From Bacillota bacterium (lineage in GTDB: Bacteria > Bacillota_E > Sulfobacillia > Sulfobacillales > Sulfobacillaceae): 15,664 nucleotides of DNA. The translations under genes and the position numbers were made by a program. The notes under the pieces were generated by a model. That model made no database searches, was not told the DNA's origin, and was given only the letters and a program-made list of their open reading frames with translations. Of this stretch, positions 5,738 to 14,062 are shown piece after piece; position 1 is the first letter of the stretch; every line of letters begins with the position of its first letter. Location of the stretch: assembly GCA_021820645.1 (NCBI GenBank), contig JAKADJ010000020.1, positions 1-15,664 of the forward strand, written 5' to 3'.

Positions 5738-6741
5738 ATCAACACCACACCGGGTTCGGATACGACTTCGCCCACGTCATAGGCCTGATGCCCTGCCTGT
5801 CGCAACAATTCTAATGCGGCTGGAACCTCGTCGGCCGAGAGCACGACCATGAAGCCAATCCCCATATTAAACGTTCGAAACATCTCGGCTTCCGCCACCT
5901 GTCCCAGGGACCCCAACCATGAGAAAACATCGGGGGTTGGCCAGGATCCCCGCGTAATCCGGGCCCCTTGTCCCGGTGCGAGTGCCCGCGGCAGATTTTC
6001 CACGATGCCTCCCCCAGTAATGTGCGCAAGCCCACGAACGGAAATGGCATCCCAAAGACGGTGGATGGCCTTGACGTAGATGAGCGTCGGCGTTAAGAGC
6101 GTCGCTCCCAACGTCTGACCGTCACACGCAGGATACACCTTACCCCACTCTAAATCATGGTCTTTCACAATTCGATGGATCAAAGCATAACCGTTGGAAT
6201 GAAATCCCGATGAGGCGATGCCAATAATTCGATCCCCCGGCACCGGGGGCTCCCACTGTCGGACCTGGCGTCCTACCACAAACCCCGCCAGATCGTATTG
6301 ATCTCGGCCATACAAGGCCGGCATTTCAGCTGTTTCTCCTCCCAAGAGCGCACAACTGGCTTGGCGGCAGCCTTCCGCGATTCCTTCGACAAGCTCGGCA
6401 ATGCGCTCGGGATCCAAATATCCGGTAGCAATGTAATCGAGAAAAAACAATGGCTCGCCACCATTGGCTAGCACGTCATTAACATTCATCGCGACCAAGT
6501 CAATCCCCACTGTGTCATGCCGATCGAGTGCTTGGGCCAGCAGAAGTTTAGAGCCTACGCCGTCGGCACCCGCCAGTAGCGTCCCTGCCTGATCCCAGCG
6601 AAACGCTCCCGCAAAGGCCCCAATCCCACCCATCACCTCGGGTCGCCGCGTGGTCTTAGCAATCGCCTTGATACGGGTCACCGCTTCATTACCGCGACTG
6701 ATATCCACTCCCGCATCTCGGTACGTCAAATGCTTAGACAT
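5734..6741 (-). CDS. purM: Phosphoribosylformylglycinamidine cyclo-ligase (AIR synthetase)
   Basis: Fifth step: ATP-dependent closure of the imidazole ring, FGAM to AIR. The 335-residue protein begins with the family's usual TYRDAGVDI (6-14) and shows GADGVGSKL (58-66), PLFFLDYIATG (97-107), GGETAEMP (134-141), SSGFHSNGY (177-185) and ITGGGIVENLPR (241-252). The frame can be extended upstream to 7008, but that part is Arg-rich shadow sequence of purF. The ATG at 6741 has AAGGAGG nine bases upstream and gives the normal N-terminus. It overlaps the purF stop by eight bases. Confidence 0.98.
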   Translation of the reverse strand: MSKHLTYRDAGVDISRGNEAVTRIKAIAKTTRRPEVMGGIGAFAGAFRWDQAGTLLAGADGVGSKLLLAQALDRHDTVGIDLVAMNVNDVLANGGEPLFFLDYIATGYLDPERIAELVEGIAEGCRQASCALLGGETAEMPALYGRDQYDLAGFVVGRQVRQWEPPVPGDRIIGIASSGFHSNGYALIHRIVKDHDLEWGKVYPACDGQTLGATLLTPTLIYVKAIHRLWDAISVRGLAHITGGGIVENLPRALAPGQGARITRGSWPTPDVFSWLGSLGQVAEAEMFRTFNMGIGFMVVLSADEVPAALELLRQAGHQAYDVGEVVSEPGVVLI

Positions 6742-8134
6742 GGCTCGGTGCCTCCTTCTCGGATGATGGAATCGCCACTGGGTAGCCTGCCCCAAAGCAC
6801 GCCATGCACCATCCCTTTTGGGGCCCGAGCCCTTCGGCAAGACCTTCAATCGACAAGTAGGCCAAGGTGTCGGCGCCCACAGATTCCCGTAGCGCCTCGA
6901 GCGACATGGTGCGGGCCGCCAATTCCCCGGCGCGCGAGGTGTCGATCCCATAGTGACACGGATCGGTATACGGCGGCGACGCGATCCGCATGTGGACCTC
7001 CTTAGCACCCGCCTTGCGCAGCAACGATACCAATCGTCGCGAGGTGGTACCGCGCACCAGACTATCGTCCACCAGTACCACCCGTTTTCCGGAGACCACT
7101 TCCCGGACCGCAGACAGTTTTAGCTGGACGCTCGACTCGCGGCCCGTCTGAGTAGGCGAAATGAAGGTACGGGCAATATACCGATTTTTTACCAAGCCGA
7201 AATCAAAGGGGATTTGCGAGGCCTGGGCGTAACCCATGGCGGCTGGCAAACTGGAGTCCGGCACCCCCACCACCACGTCGGCGTCCACCGGAGATTCTTC
7301 TGCCAAGCGACGGCCCAATTGGCGTCGACTTAAGTGTGCACTCTGCCCATCAATTTGCGAGTCAGGACGCGCAAAGTACACGGCTTCAAAAGCACACACC
7401 GCACGCGTCGGCACCTGTTCGATCGGCACAAAGGGCCGAAAACTTACCCCCTGGTCCCGAATGCAAATCAGTTCGGCAGGCTCCACGTCCCGTAACCATG
7501 TCGCTTGCACCGTGTCGAAGGCACAGGTTTCGGAGGCCACCATGGTGCCGCCGTCGGGAGACTGCCCCAGTACCAACGGACGGATGCCATGAACATCTCG
7601 CGCAGCAAAAAGCCCTTCCCGTGCGAGAATGGCAAAGGCAAAGCCGCCTTTTAATTGCGGCAGGCTTTCCAAGAGGGCTCCTTCTAGATCCTCTGCCGAA
7701 CTTTTGGCCAATAAATGGGCCAAAATCTCGCTATCCGAGGTTCCCTGAAAAATTGAACCCTCCCGGGCTAACGTGTCCCTTAACTCTCCTGCATTAACCA
7801 GATTGCCATTATGGGCCAGTGCCAACGGCCCGAATCGGGTTTGCATAAGGAGGGGTTGGGCATTGACCAAGGACGACTCGCCGGTCGTCGAATACCGGAC
7901 ATGGCCCAAAGCAGCTTCCCCTTCACGGAGCATCTCTTGTTCCGCTTGGAGCGCCTCAGTTACCAAACCCATTCCCTTGTGGACCGTAATGTCATCGTGC
8001 GCGAGGACTGCGATGCCAGCGCTTTCTTGACCCCGATGCTGCAAACTAAAAGTGCCCCAATACGCCTGAAGCGCGGCTTTAGGATGGCCCCAGACGGCAA
8101 ATATGCCGCATTCCTCATGTATCTCACCCCACAT
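6734..8134 (-). CDS. purF: Amidophosphoribosyltransferase (glutamine PRPP amidotransferase)
   Basis: First committed step: PRPP plus glutamine to phosphoribosylamine. With the ATG at 8134 the product is 466 residues. A short propeptide (MWGEIHEE) precedes Cys9, the N-terminal nucleophile of the glutaminase domain. HVRYSTTG and AHNGNLVN follow. The phosphoribosyltransferase domain has the PRPP loop VVLVDDSLVRGTTS (about 352-365). Four cysteines match the [4Fe-4S] ligands of the Bacillus subtilis enzyme: Cys247 (CAFEAVYFARPDS), Cys393 (DPCHYGID), and Cys443 and Cys446 (CMAC). It is thus the oxygen-sensitive, Fe-S Bacillus type, in that family regulated by nucleotides. A GTG at 8155 is in frame, but the ATG has GGAGG at suitable distance. 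The start overlaps purL by 11 bases. Confidence 0.98.
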   Translation of the reverse strand: MWGEIHEECGIFAVWGHPKAALQAYWGTFSLQHRGQESAGIAVLAHDDITVHKGMGLVTEALQAEQEMLREGEAALGHVRYSTTGESSLVNAQPLLMQTRFGPLALAHNGNLVNAGELRDTLAREGSIFQGTSDSEILAHLLAKSSAEDLEGALLESLPQLKGGFAFAILAREGLFAARDVHGIRPLVLGQSPDGGTMVASETCAFDTVQATWLRDVEPAELICIRDQGVSFRPFVPIEQVPTRAVCAFEAVYFARPDSQIDGQSAHLSRRQLGRRLAEESPVDADVVVGVPDSSLPAAMGYAQASQIPFDFGLVKNRYIARTFISPTQTGRESSVQLKLSAVREVVSGKRVVLVDDSLVRGTTSRRLVSLLRKAGAKEVHMRIASPPYTDPCHYGIDTSRAGELAARTMSLEALRESVGADTLAYLSIEGLAEGLGPQKGWCMACFGAGYPVAIPSSEKEAPSHV

Positions 8135-10319
8135 GGTGGACCTCACCTCCCTCACGAAATGTGCGCCACAGCGCCTGAAGATCCCACGTGACGGGACGTC
8201 CGGCTAAAACCTTGAGTTGCGGGGATGCGGTGGTTTCCCCCAGGATCGTCACGGACACTCCTCTGACTTTTGCACTCCCCTCCCATAACTCTTGACGGTT
8301 TGGATCTAAAAACACCAAAAACTGCCCGGCGACTTCATTAAAGAGGTCTAATGCCGCACGGTCCCGAGGTAGTTGAATATCCGCACCGTATTGGGGAGCG
8401 GATCCCATCAAGGATCGTGCCAGTGCCGTAAAAAGTCCTCCGACTCCAATACTGCGACACGCCACCAGCCCCACGTCAATAGGATTACGCGCCCACTCGG
8501 CCATAAGCGCCAGGGACGCCACCGCCGGTTTTGCCGCAATGCGCGGATAGGGACCGATCCGACCGAGAAGCTCTGCCAAGACACTCCCTCCCAGGGTCGG
8601 CTCTGCCGGGGGGTTAATGATTGCAATAGTGAGTCCAGGACGGGGCGGTTGATCGGCCATTGGAGTTTTCGGCTGGGCATGCCGCGCCACCACTCCTAAG
8701 GCCGCCGTGGGCCAAATTGCTTCAGATTCGGTCTCGTTGTGCAAAGACACGTTGCCCCCTGTCACCGGCACCCCAAAATCCCTCGCGGCTTGGGCGATTC
8801 CCCATACTAATCCCGCGATCCGGTCATACTCTTCGGGTTTATCGGGATTGCCTCCGTTAATCCCGTCAGCGAGTCCTAATGGCACTGCACCCTGAGCGGC
8901 GACCCGGCTTAACACATCGACGACCGCCCCATACCCACCCGCAGCGCTATCTTGGGCGCCCCATCGCGACGGAGCCGAGACCGCTATTTGAAGCCCTTCT
9001 GACTGGGGACCAATGCACAAAATTGCACTATCATGCATCGGGCCCCATACGGTACGCACCCCAATCGTGGAGTCATACCGCTCGAAAATCGGAGCCCGAT
9101 CACGGCAGTCCGGGTGGCCGAGCACCCGGAACCCCAGGTCCTGGTCCAGAGTCAAGGGAACTGGAGCAGGATCTAGATCAGGGGGGGACTCAAAACATGC
9201 TGGAAAATCTTCAGACAGCGTGTGTCGCGGACAGGATGCCACCAAAAGAGATGTCGACACGTCGGCCACTCGATCGGATCCCTGGTCGATACGAAGAAAA
9301 TCTCCATCCGTAACCCGGCCGATCTCGGCGACCGGTATGGCAAAGCGCCGGATTGTGGCCAAAGCCGCCTCTAGCTTGTTAGCCGGGATGGTTAGCAACA
9401 TACGCTCTTGGGTTTCGGATAACATGATATCGTAGGCACTCATGGCGGATTCTCGGCAGGGAACCCGAGCCACATCCACGGTCACACCCACGTGCGAAGC
9501 GTACGCGAGTTCCGCCAGGGCCGAGGTCAGTCCTGCGGCCCCGAGATCTTGTACCGCATCCGCGAGTCCTTCGCCCACAATACTTAAGGTAGCCTCCATC
9601 AAGAGCTTCCCCATAAAGGGATCGCCGACCTGTACCGTAGGGCGCATGGTTTCGGTTTCGGAACCAAAATCTTGTGATGCCAGAAGACTGGCCCCGTGAA
9701 TTCCGTCGCGTCCCGTAGCTTGACCCATGAGGAGTACAATGGAACCCGGTTGCGCACCATTGGCCCCAACTTCTTGCAAATGTGGCATCAGGCCCACAGC
9801 CATCACATTGACCAAAGGATTCGCGTCATAAACCTCGCTGTATCCCACGCTCCCGGTCACAGTGGGGATCCCAATCGCATTGCCATAGGCCCCGATGCCT
9901 TCCACGATGCCGTTTTGCAAAGCCCGTGCCTTAGAATTGGTCCCGAATTTCAGGACATCGGCGACCGCAATGGGTCGGGCCCCCATGGCTATGATGTCTC
10001 TTAAGATGCCTCCCACCCCCGTGGCAGCCCCCTGAAGCGGCTCTACGTAAGAGGGAGGACTATGACTTTCAATTTTGAAAGCCACATCATAGTCTTGGCT
10101 AAGAAAAACCACCCCGGCATTGCCCCCTGGGCCTTGTACCACGTACGGCCCTTGGTTCGGTAGCCATGACAAAAATGCCTTAGAATTCTTGTAACTACAA
10201 TGTTCCGACCAGAGCGCCCCAAATAGCCCGAGCTCAAGATCGTTAGGAGTACGTGAAAGCAAGCGTAAAATCTCCTGATACTCGCTCTCGGATAGACCGA
10301 CATCGGTATACGTTAGCAT
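8124..10319 (-). CDS. purL: Phosphoribosylformylglycinamidine synthase, synthetase subunit PurL (small type)
   Basis: Fourth step, FGAR to FGAM, working with PurQ (glutaminase) and PurS. The 731-residue length marks the small, three-subunit type of Bacillus and Thermotoga. Seen are LWSEHCSYKNSK with His40, GPGGNAGVV (63-71), ESHSPPSYVEPLQGAATGVGG beginning at 84 with His86, GRDGIHGAS, QDLGAAGLTS, and GGNVSLHNETES in the second half. By recalled alignment, His40 and His86 correspond to His32 and His72 of the Thermotoga enzyme, both linked to catalysis. The usual HNHPS motif reads HSPPS here, so the second His is lost. The start has AAGGGGAAG upstream and overlaps the purQ stop by seven bases. 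The end overlaps purF. Confidence 0.97.
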   Translation of the reverse strand: MLTYTDVGLSESEYQEILRLLSRTPNDLELGLFGALWSEHCSYKNSKAFLSWLPNQGPYVVQGPGGNAGVVFLSQDYDVAFKIESHSPPSYVEPLQGAATGVGGILRDIIAMGARPIAVADVLKFGTNSKARALQNGIVEGIGAYGNAIGIPTVTGSVGYSEVYDANPLVNVMAVGLMPHLQEVGANGAQPGSIVLLMGQATGRDGIHGASLLASQDFGSETETMRPTVQVGDPFMGKLLMEATLSIVGEGLADAVQDLGAAGLTSALAELAYASHVGVTVDVARVPCRESAMSAYDIMLSETQERMLLTIPANKLEAALATIRRFAIPVAEIGRVTDGDFLRIDQGSDRVADVSTSLLVASCPRHTLSEDFPACFESPPDLDPAPVPLTLDQDLGFRVLGHPDCRDRAPIFERYDSTIGVRTVWGPMHDSAILCIGPQSEGLQIAVSAPSRWGAQDSAAGGYGAVVDVLSRVAAQGAVPLGLADGINGGNPDKPEEYDRIAGLVWGIAQAARDFGVPVTGGNVSLHNETESEAIWPTAALGVVARHAQPKTPMADQPPRPGLTIAIINPPAEPTLGGSVLAELLGRIGPYPRIAAKPAVASLALMAEWARNPIDVGLVACRSIGVGGLFTALARSLMGSAPQYGADIQLPRDRAALDLFNEVAGQFLVFLDPNRQELWEGSAKVRGVSVTILGETTASPQLKVLAGRPVTWDLQALWRTFREGGEVHHVG

Positions 10320-11023
10320 CGGGCTTCCCCTTTCTGTCCGAACCAGGCTTGGAGGAACCGAGCCCCATCCGCCGATCCCAAATAGCGCGCCATGGCGCGC
10401 TCTGGATGCGGCATCAGACCCACGACCGATCCCGAAGCGACCCCGGCGATATTAGCCACCGACCCATTGGGATTCGTCAAGGGGTGCACCATCCCAGACG
10501 GATCGCTATATTGCAAAAACACTTGGCCCGATTCGAACAGGTGGTGGAGAGTTCCTTCCGCGACCCGGTAGGATCCTTCATGGTGCGCGATGGGGAGCGT
10601 AAAACAGTCCCCCACCGCCATCCCAGAAAATCCTTGAGGTACCGCCGCGACCCGCACAGTCTCCAAGCGGGAGACAAATTCGCCGTGAGGGTTAGGTAAC
10701 AGGGCGCCCGGTAATAAGCCTCGCTCACAGAGGATTTGGAACCCGTTGCAAATGCCTAAAACGGGCATCCCAGTCTCGGCCGCACGCGCCACTTCATCCA
10801 TAATCGGGGCGGCAGCCGCCAGGGCACCGCTTCGCAGATAATCGCCGTAAGAAAATCCTCCGGGAAGAATGAGTCGATCGACCCCAAAGAGGTCCTGTTC
10901 CCGGTAGTCGAGGACAACGGGGGTAGCTCCTAAAGCAGTCACGGCCCGTATGGTGTCCTGATCGCAGTTTGATCCCGGAAATACCACAATCCCGACCCTC
11001 GTTGTCATGCCGTTATCGCTCAT
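10313..11023 (-). CDS. purQ: Phosphoribosylformylglycinamidine synthase, glutaminase subunit PurQ
   Basis: Class I glutamine amidotransferase that supplies ammonia to PurL. The 236-residue product shows VVFPGSNCDQD (13-23), LPGGFSYGDYLRSGA (53-67), the nucleophile Cys92 in GICNGFQIL, and His206-Glu208 in MPHPERAM. The ATG at 11023 overlaps the purS stop as ATGA and is taken as start by coupling. A second ATG five codons in would match the usual N-terminus more closely, but neither has a strong ribosome site. Confidence 0.97.
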   Translation of the reverse strand: MSDNGMTTRVGIVVFPGSNCDQDTIRAVTALGATPVVLDYREQDLFGVDRLILPGGFSYGDYLRSGALAAAAPIMDEVARAAETGMPVLGICNGFQILCERGLLPGALLPNPHGEFVSRLETVRVAAVPQGFSGMAVGDCFTLPIAHHEGSYRVAEGTLHHLFESGQVFLQYSDPSGMVHPLTNPNGSVANIAGVASGSVVGLMPHPERAMARYLGSADGARFLQAWFGQKGEARC

Positions 11024-11271
11024 ACAGGAGTCACCGTCACATCAAAGCTCTCCATTACCGGATTGGCCAGTAGTCGATGTCCCATCTCCTCTGCCACCGC
11101 CAGTGCCTTGAGCTCGTCCTCCGCCTCAATCCGCACCTGAATCCACTTCCCAATCCGAACCTCGCTGGCAGAAAAGTCCATCTGATGCATGACTTGCAGA
11201 GTCGCCTGTCCTGCTGGATCCAAAACCCCTTCTTTGAGACCCACGTGAAAACTTAAATGGTAGGTTTTCAT
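11020..11271 (-). CDS. purS: Phosphoribosylformylglycinamidine synthase, PurS subunit
   Basis: Small third subunit that bridges PurL and PurQ and helps pass ammonia. The 83 residues show the family pattern: an N-terminal strand (YHLSFHVGLKEGVLDPAGQA), the FSASEVRIGKWIQVRI segment and a C-terminal ANPVMESFDVTV. It overlaps purC by four bases at its start and purQ by four bases at its end, so the three are likely translated in step. Confidence 0.96.
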   Translation of the reverse strand: MKTYHLSFHVGLKEGVLDPAGQATLQVMHQMDFSASEVRIGKWIQVRIEAEDELKALAVAEEMGHRLLANPVMESFDVTVTPV

Positions 11272-11975
11272 TGGGTCAGGATCCTCGCTTGAACTTCTTG
11301 GTAGGCTTCTTCTACGGTGCCTAGATCCTGCCGAAACCGATCCTTGTCCAATTTTTTGCCGGTCTCCTTATCCCACAATCGGCACGTATCCGGCGAGATT
11401 TCATCACCGAGCCTTAGGTCCCCGTCGTCATTCAACCCAAATTCCAACTTGAAATCCACTAAAACCAGGCCCCGCTGATCCAGGTAAGGTGCCAAGACGC
11501 CATTTATCAATAACGCCTGTGCCTTGAGCCGTGCCGTCAAATCCGCACTGGCTAGGTTTAATAGACGGATATGGTCATCGTTCAGTAACGGATCGCCTAA
11601 GGAGTCGCTTTTGTAATACATTTCGACGACAGGTACCGTCAGCGACAGCCCTTCTTTTAGGCCCGTGCGCTTTTGCAAGGATCCGGCCACCCGATTGCGG
11701 ACCACGACTTCCAAAGGAATAATCTGCAAGCGCTCCACCAGCAGATGACCCGGTTTTGGATCATCGATAAAGTGAGTGGCGATCCCGCGTTGCCCCAGCA
11801 GTCGAAATAAGTGCGCCGAAAGCGCGGCATTGATAATTCCTTTGCCCGTAATCTGACCCCGTTTTTGACCGTTAAATGCGGTGGCATCATCTTTAAACTC
11901 CACCCAGACCTGTTTCGGATCTTCGGTTGCAAAAACTTTTTTGGCTTTGCCTTCATAGAGTAATTTCGCGCTCAT
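11268..11975 (-). CDS. purC: Phosphoribosylaminoimidazole-succinocarboxamide synthase
   Basis: Joins CAIR and aspartate using ATP to form SAICAR. The 235-residue protein begins LLYEGKAKKVF (5-15) and shows FKDDATAFNGQKRGQITGKG (27-46), VVRNRVAGSL (91-100), VDFKLEFG (173-180) and DEISPDTCRLWD (191-202), all family signatures. The frame extends upstream to 12050, but the ATG at 11975 has GGAGGAGG six bases before it and gives the family N-terminus. It starts one base after the purB stop. Its substrate CAIR needs PurE/PurK, which are not in this window. Confidence 0.98.
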   Translation of the reverse strand: MSAKLLYEGKAKKVFATEDPKQVWVEFKDDATAFNGQKRGQITGKGIINAALSAHLFRLLGQRGIATHFIDDPKPGHLLVERLQIIPLEVVVRNRVAGSLQKRTGLKEGLSLTVPVVEMYYKSDSLGDPLLNDDHIRLLNLASADLTARLKAQALLINGVLAPYLDQRGLVLVDFKLEFGLNDDGDLRLGDEISPDTCRLWDKETGKKLDKDRFRQDLGTVEEAYQEVQARILTQ

Positions 11976-11976
11976 G

Positions 11977-13287
11977 CTATGCCTCCTCCGCTTCAATGCC
12001 GCTCCGCGCATAAATCTCATCGACTGCGGCCAAATAAGGATCGATATCAAATAGTCCGGCGAGCGTCGCCTGAGGTAGGCGCCGGGTCACCTCGGGATCG
12101 TGGTCAAGCCGTGTCCGAAACGTTTGAGATGGATCCTGGAGTGCCGCCATAGCGTGGCCCTGAACCAACTTATAAGCCGCTTCCCGGGTCATACCGTGCT
12201 CGACCAGTGCCAACAGGACTTTTTGAGAAAAGACCAGCCCTCCCGACAAGTGAATATTCGCCAGCATCCGCTCCCGATTCACGACCAGCCCATCCATGAT
12301 GCGACGCATTTGCGTCAATAAGTAATCCGTAAGGATCGTTGCGTCAGGAAGCATGATGCGTTCGGCCGAAGAATGAGAAATATCGCGCTCATGCCACAGC
12401 GGAATATCTTCCAAAGCTGGCACCACGTATCCACGCAGGATCCGCGCTAGGCCTGAAATTTGTTCGGCCTTTACGGGATTGCGTTTATGTGGCATGGCAG
12501 ACGACCCGCGTTGCCCTGCCGCAAACGGCTCTTCGACTTCGCCCACTTCACTGCGTTGTAGATGACGAATTTCTGTCGCCATCTTATCTAACGTGGTCCC
12601 AATTAAGGCCAGCACCATGATTACTTCGGCATGGCGATCCCGCTGCAGTATTTGCGTGGACACCAGCGCTGGCTCCAACCCCAACGCCTCTCCTACATGA
12701 CGCTCCACGGCAGTCGGGATATTGGCGAAATTGCCCACCGCACCAGAAATCTTCATGACGCGCATGCGTTCTTGTGCTGCCTGTAGCCTCTCCACATCGC
12801 GGCCCAGTTCGAGCCACCAGAGTAGCGCTTTGAGCCCGAAACTAGTTGGTTCAGCATGCATTCCATGAGTGCGCCCCATAACCGGCGTCATCTTATGAGC
12901 CAGGGCCAGCTTACCCACCGTCCGACGCAAATCCATCAGATCCCCATGAATTATAGCCAACGCTTCATTCAACAACGAGGACAGCGCCGTGTCCACTACA
13001 TCCGTAGAGGTTAGGCCATAATGGATGTACTTGGCGTCCTCGGGATTCACGGTTTCTCCCACCGCGCTCAAAAACGCTAACACATCGTGATGATACTGGG
13101 CCTCCCAATGTTCCACCCGTTCGGGGTTCACGGTCGCGGTGCGAAGTCGTGAAGACACCCCTAGGGGAATTTTGCCCAAAGCTTCCCATGCCTCAACGGC
13201 CAGGATTTCCACCTCTAACCATCGATCATAGCGGTGCTGTTCCGACCACAAATTTCGCATTACGGTCCGACTATATCGTTCAATCAT
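11977..13287 (-). CDS. purB: Adenylosuccinate lyase
   Basis: Removes fumarate twice: from SAICAR to give AICAR, and from adenylosuccinate to give AMP. The 436-residue protein has the standard start IERYSRTVMRNLWSEQ, YIHYGLTSTDVVDTALS (88-104), GRTHGMHAEPTSFG with the conserved His141 (138-151) and the superfamily signature GSSAMPHKRNP (261-271), whose flexible loop carries the catalytic Ser. The ATG at 13287 follows a GGAGGG site by a few bases. It is the first gene of the operon here. In Bacillus subtilis purE and purK come before it, and they are absent. Confidence 0.98.
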   Translation of the reverse strand: MIERYSRTVMRNLWSEQHRYDRWLEVEILAVEAWEALGKIPLGVSSRLRTATVNPERVEHWEAQYHHDVLAFLSAVGETVNPEDAKYIHYGLTSTDVVDTALSSLLNEALAIIHGDLMDLRRTVGKLALAHKMTPVMGRTHGMHAEPTSFGLKALLWWLELGRDVERLQAAQERMRVMKISGAVGNFANIPTAVERHVGEALGLEPALVSTQILQRDRHAEVIMVLALIGTTLDKMATEIRHLQRSEVGEVEEPFAAGQRGSSAMPHKRNPVKAEQISGLARILRGYVVPALEDIPLWHERDISHSSAERIMLPDATILTDYLLTQMRRIMDGLVVNRERMLANIHLSGGLVFSQKVLLALVEHGMTREAAYKLVQGHAMAALQDPSQTFRTRLDHDPEVTRRLPQATLAGLFDIDPYLAAVDEIYARSGIEAEEA

Positions 13288-13306
13288 GGTGTCCCTCCAC
13301 GCTCTT

Positions 13307-13351
13307 TTATCCGAACATTACACAACAATGGTACACCAATCGTTCGGAAGA
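13307..13351. promoter_or_regulatory. PurBox-like inverted pair (probable PurR operator)
   Basis: CCGAAC at 13311-13316 and GTTCGG at 13342-13347 face each other across 25 bases. The first sits in TTATCCGAACATT, matching 12 of 13 positions of the Bacillus subtilis PurBox consensus AWWWCCGAACWWT. The second, read on the minus strand, is TCTTCCGAACGAT, a weaker match with the core intact. In Bacillus, PurR binds two such convergent boxes, and with 14-base boxes the gap here corresponds to the known 16-17 bases. The pair overlaps the candidate purB promoter. No PurR gene is in the window. Confidence 0.75.
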
Positions 13352-13356
13352 GTGAA
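13328..13356 (-). promoter_or_regulatory. Candidate sigma-A promoter of the pur operon
   Basis: On the minus strand TTCACT (13356-13351) and TACCAT (13333-13328) are 17 bases apart, each matching four of six consensus bases. The second PurBox lies in the spacer and the first just downstream of the -10. The start would be near 13321, giving a leader of only about 33 bases, too short for the guanine riboswitch that precedes the operon in Bacillus subtilis. Confidence 0.45.
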
Positions 13357-13475
13357 GCCTGATTCGGGATTAGTATGGACCTTTTAGCCAAACCATACCC
13401 GGATAGCCCTCTAAAGCGTCCCCGGACCTGGTAAAGTAAAACCGCGATGCAGAAATCTCCGAGGAGGAACCCCAC

Positions 13476-14033
13476 ATGGGCAAGAACCCTGCGACTGAAT
13501 CGGTTTTGTTAATTATTGATGTACAAAAGACCTGGACGGACCCGGCCTGGGGAGCCCGCAATAACCCGAACGCGGAAGACAACATTTTCTCGTTGCTCGA
13601 TTGGTGGCGCCGTCGCGACCTGCCTAGAATTATCGTGCAACACCACTCGTCCAATCCCGCATCGCGGCTTGCCCCCGGTCAGACCGGATGTGCACTCCGG
13701 GACGAACTCCATCCGGGGCCCGGCGAGCTGGTCCTAACCAAGTCGGTCAATAGCGCCTTCATCGGCACGAACCTACAGGAGATTCTAAACGCCCACGGCT
13801 GGGTAGAGCTCGTGGTAGTTGGGCTTACTACGGTGCATTGCTGCAGCACCACGATCCGGATGGGGGCTAATCTTGGCTTTTCGGTTACCGCAGTAGCGGA
13901 TGCCATGGCCACCTTCGATGCCAAAACGCTCTCCGGCCAAGCCGTACCAGCTGACGTCATGCATCAAGTCGAATTAGCTGCCCTAGCCGGAGAATTTGCC
14001 GACATCGTGACAACGGCAGATCTCATCGGATAG
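13476..14033 (+). CDS. Cysteine hydrolase, isochorismatase-like family, substrate unknown
   Basis: The 185-residue protein has the isochorismatase-like fold pattern: LLIIDVQ with catalytic Asp15, LTKSVNSAF with Lys89, and GLTTVHCC with Cys122 at the nucleophile position, followed by MGANLGFSVTAVADAMATF. The residue after the nucleophile is a second Cys, where Val is usual. Nicotinamidases carry a metal site (D-x-H...H) after the second strand; here VQHHSSNP takes that place and the pattern does not fit, so PncA is unlikely. True isochorismatase partners are also absent. The ATG follows GAGGAGG by eight bases. It is the only plus-strand gene, divergent from purB and convergent with guaA (29 bases between stops), so its upstream region is shared with the pur operator. 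No convincing promoter was found for it. Confidence 0.85.
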   Translation: MGKNPATESVLLIIDVQKTWTDPAWGARNNPNAEDNIFSLLDWWRRRDLPRIIVQHHSSNPASRLAPGQTGCALRDELHPGPGELVLTKSVNSAFIGTNLQEILNAHGWVELVVVGLTTVHCCSTTIRMGANLGFSVTAVADAMATFDAKTLSGQAVPADVMHQVELAALAGEFADIVTTADLIG

Positions 14034-14062
14034 CCGCTCACAACAGTAGATGGCTTCGCCGA

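Noticed and set aside
6742..7008. N-terminal extension of purM inside purF
   Set aside because: Arg/Pro-rich shadow of purF; the ATG at 6741 has AAGGAGG and gives the standard PurM N-terminus.
8135..8155. GTG start seven codons upstream for purF
   Set aside because: It would lengthen the propeptide before the nucleophile Cys and has no good ribosome site; the ATG at 8134 has GGAGG.
8373..10004. Several plus-strand open frames opposite purL
   Set aside because: Low-complexity, Arg/Pro/Ser-rich translations without ribosome sites; typical antisense shadows of a GC-rich gene.
11976..12050. Upstream extension of purC into purB
   Set aside because: No family similarity; the ATG at 11975 has a strong GGAGGAGG site.
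13288..13475. Guanine riboswitch or attenuator before the pur operon
   Set aside because: The predicted leader is about 33 bases and no purine riboswitch core or terminator hairpin is present.
14034..14062. Possible bidirectional terminator between the hydrolase and guaA
   Set aside because: Only a 3-bp GGC/GCC stem and no T-tract on either strand.
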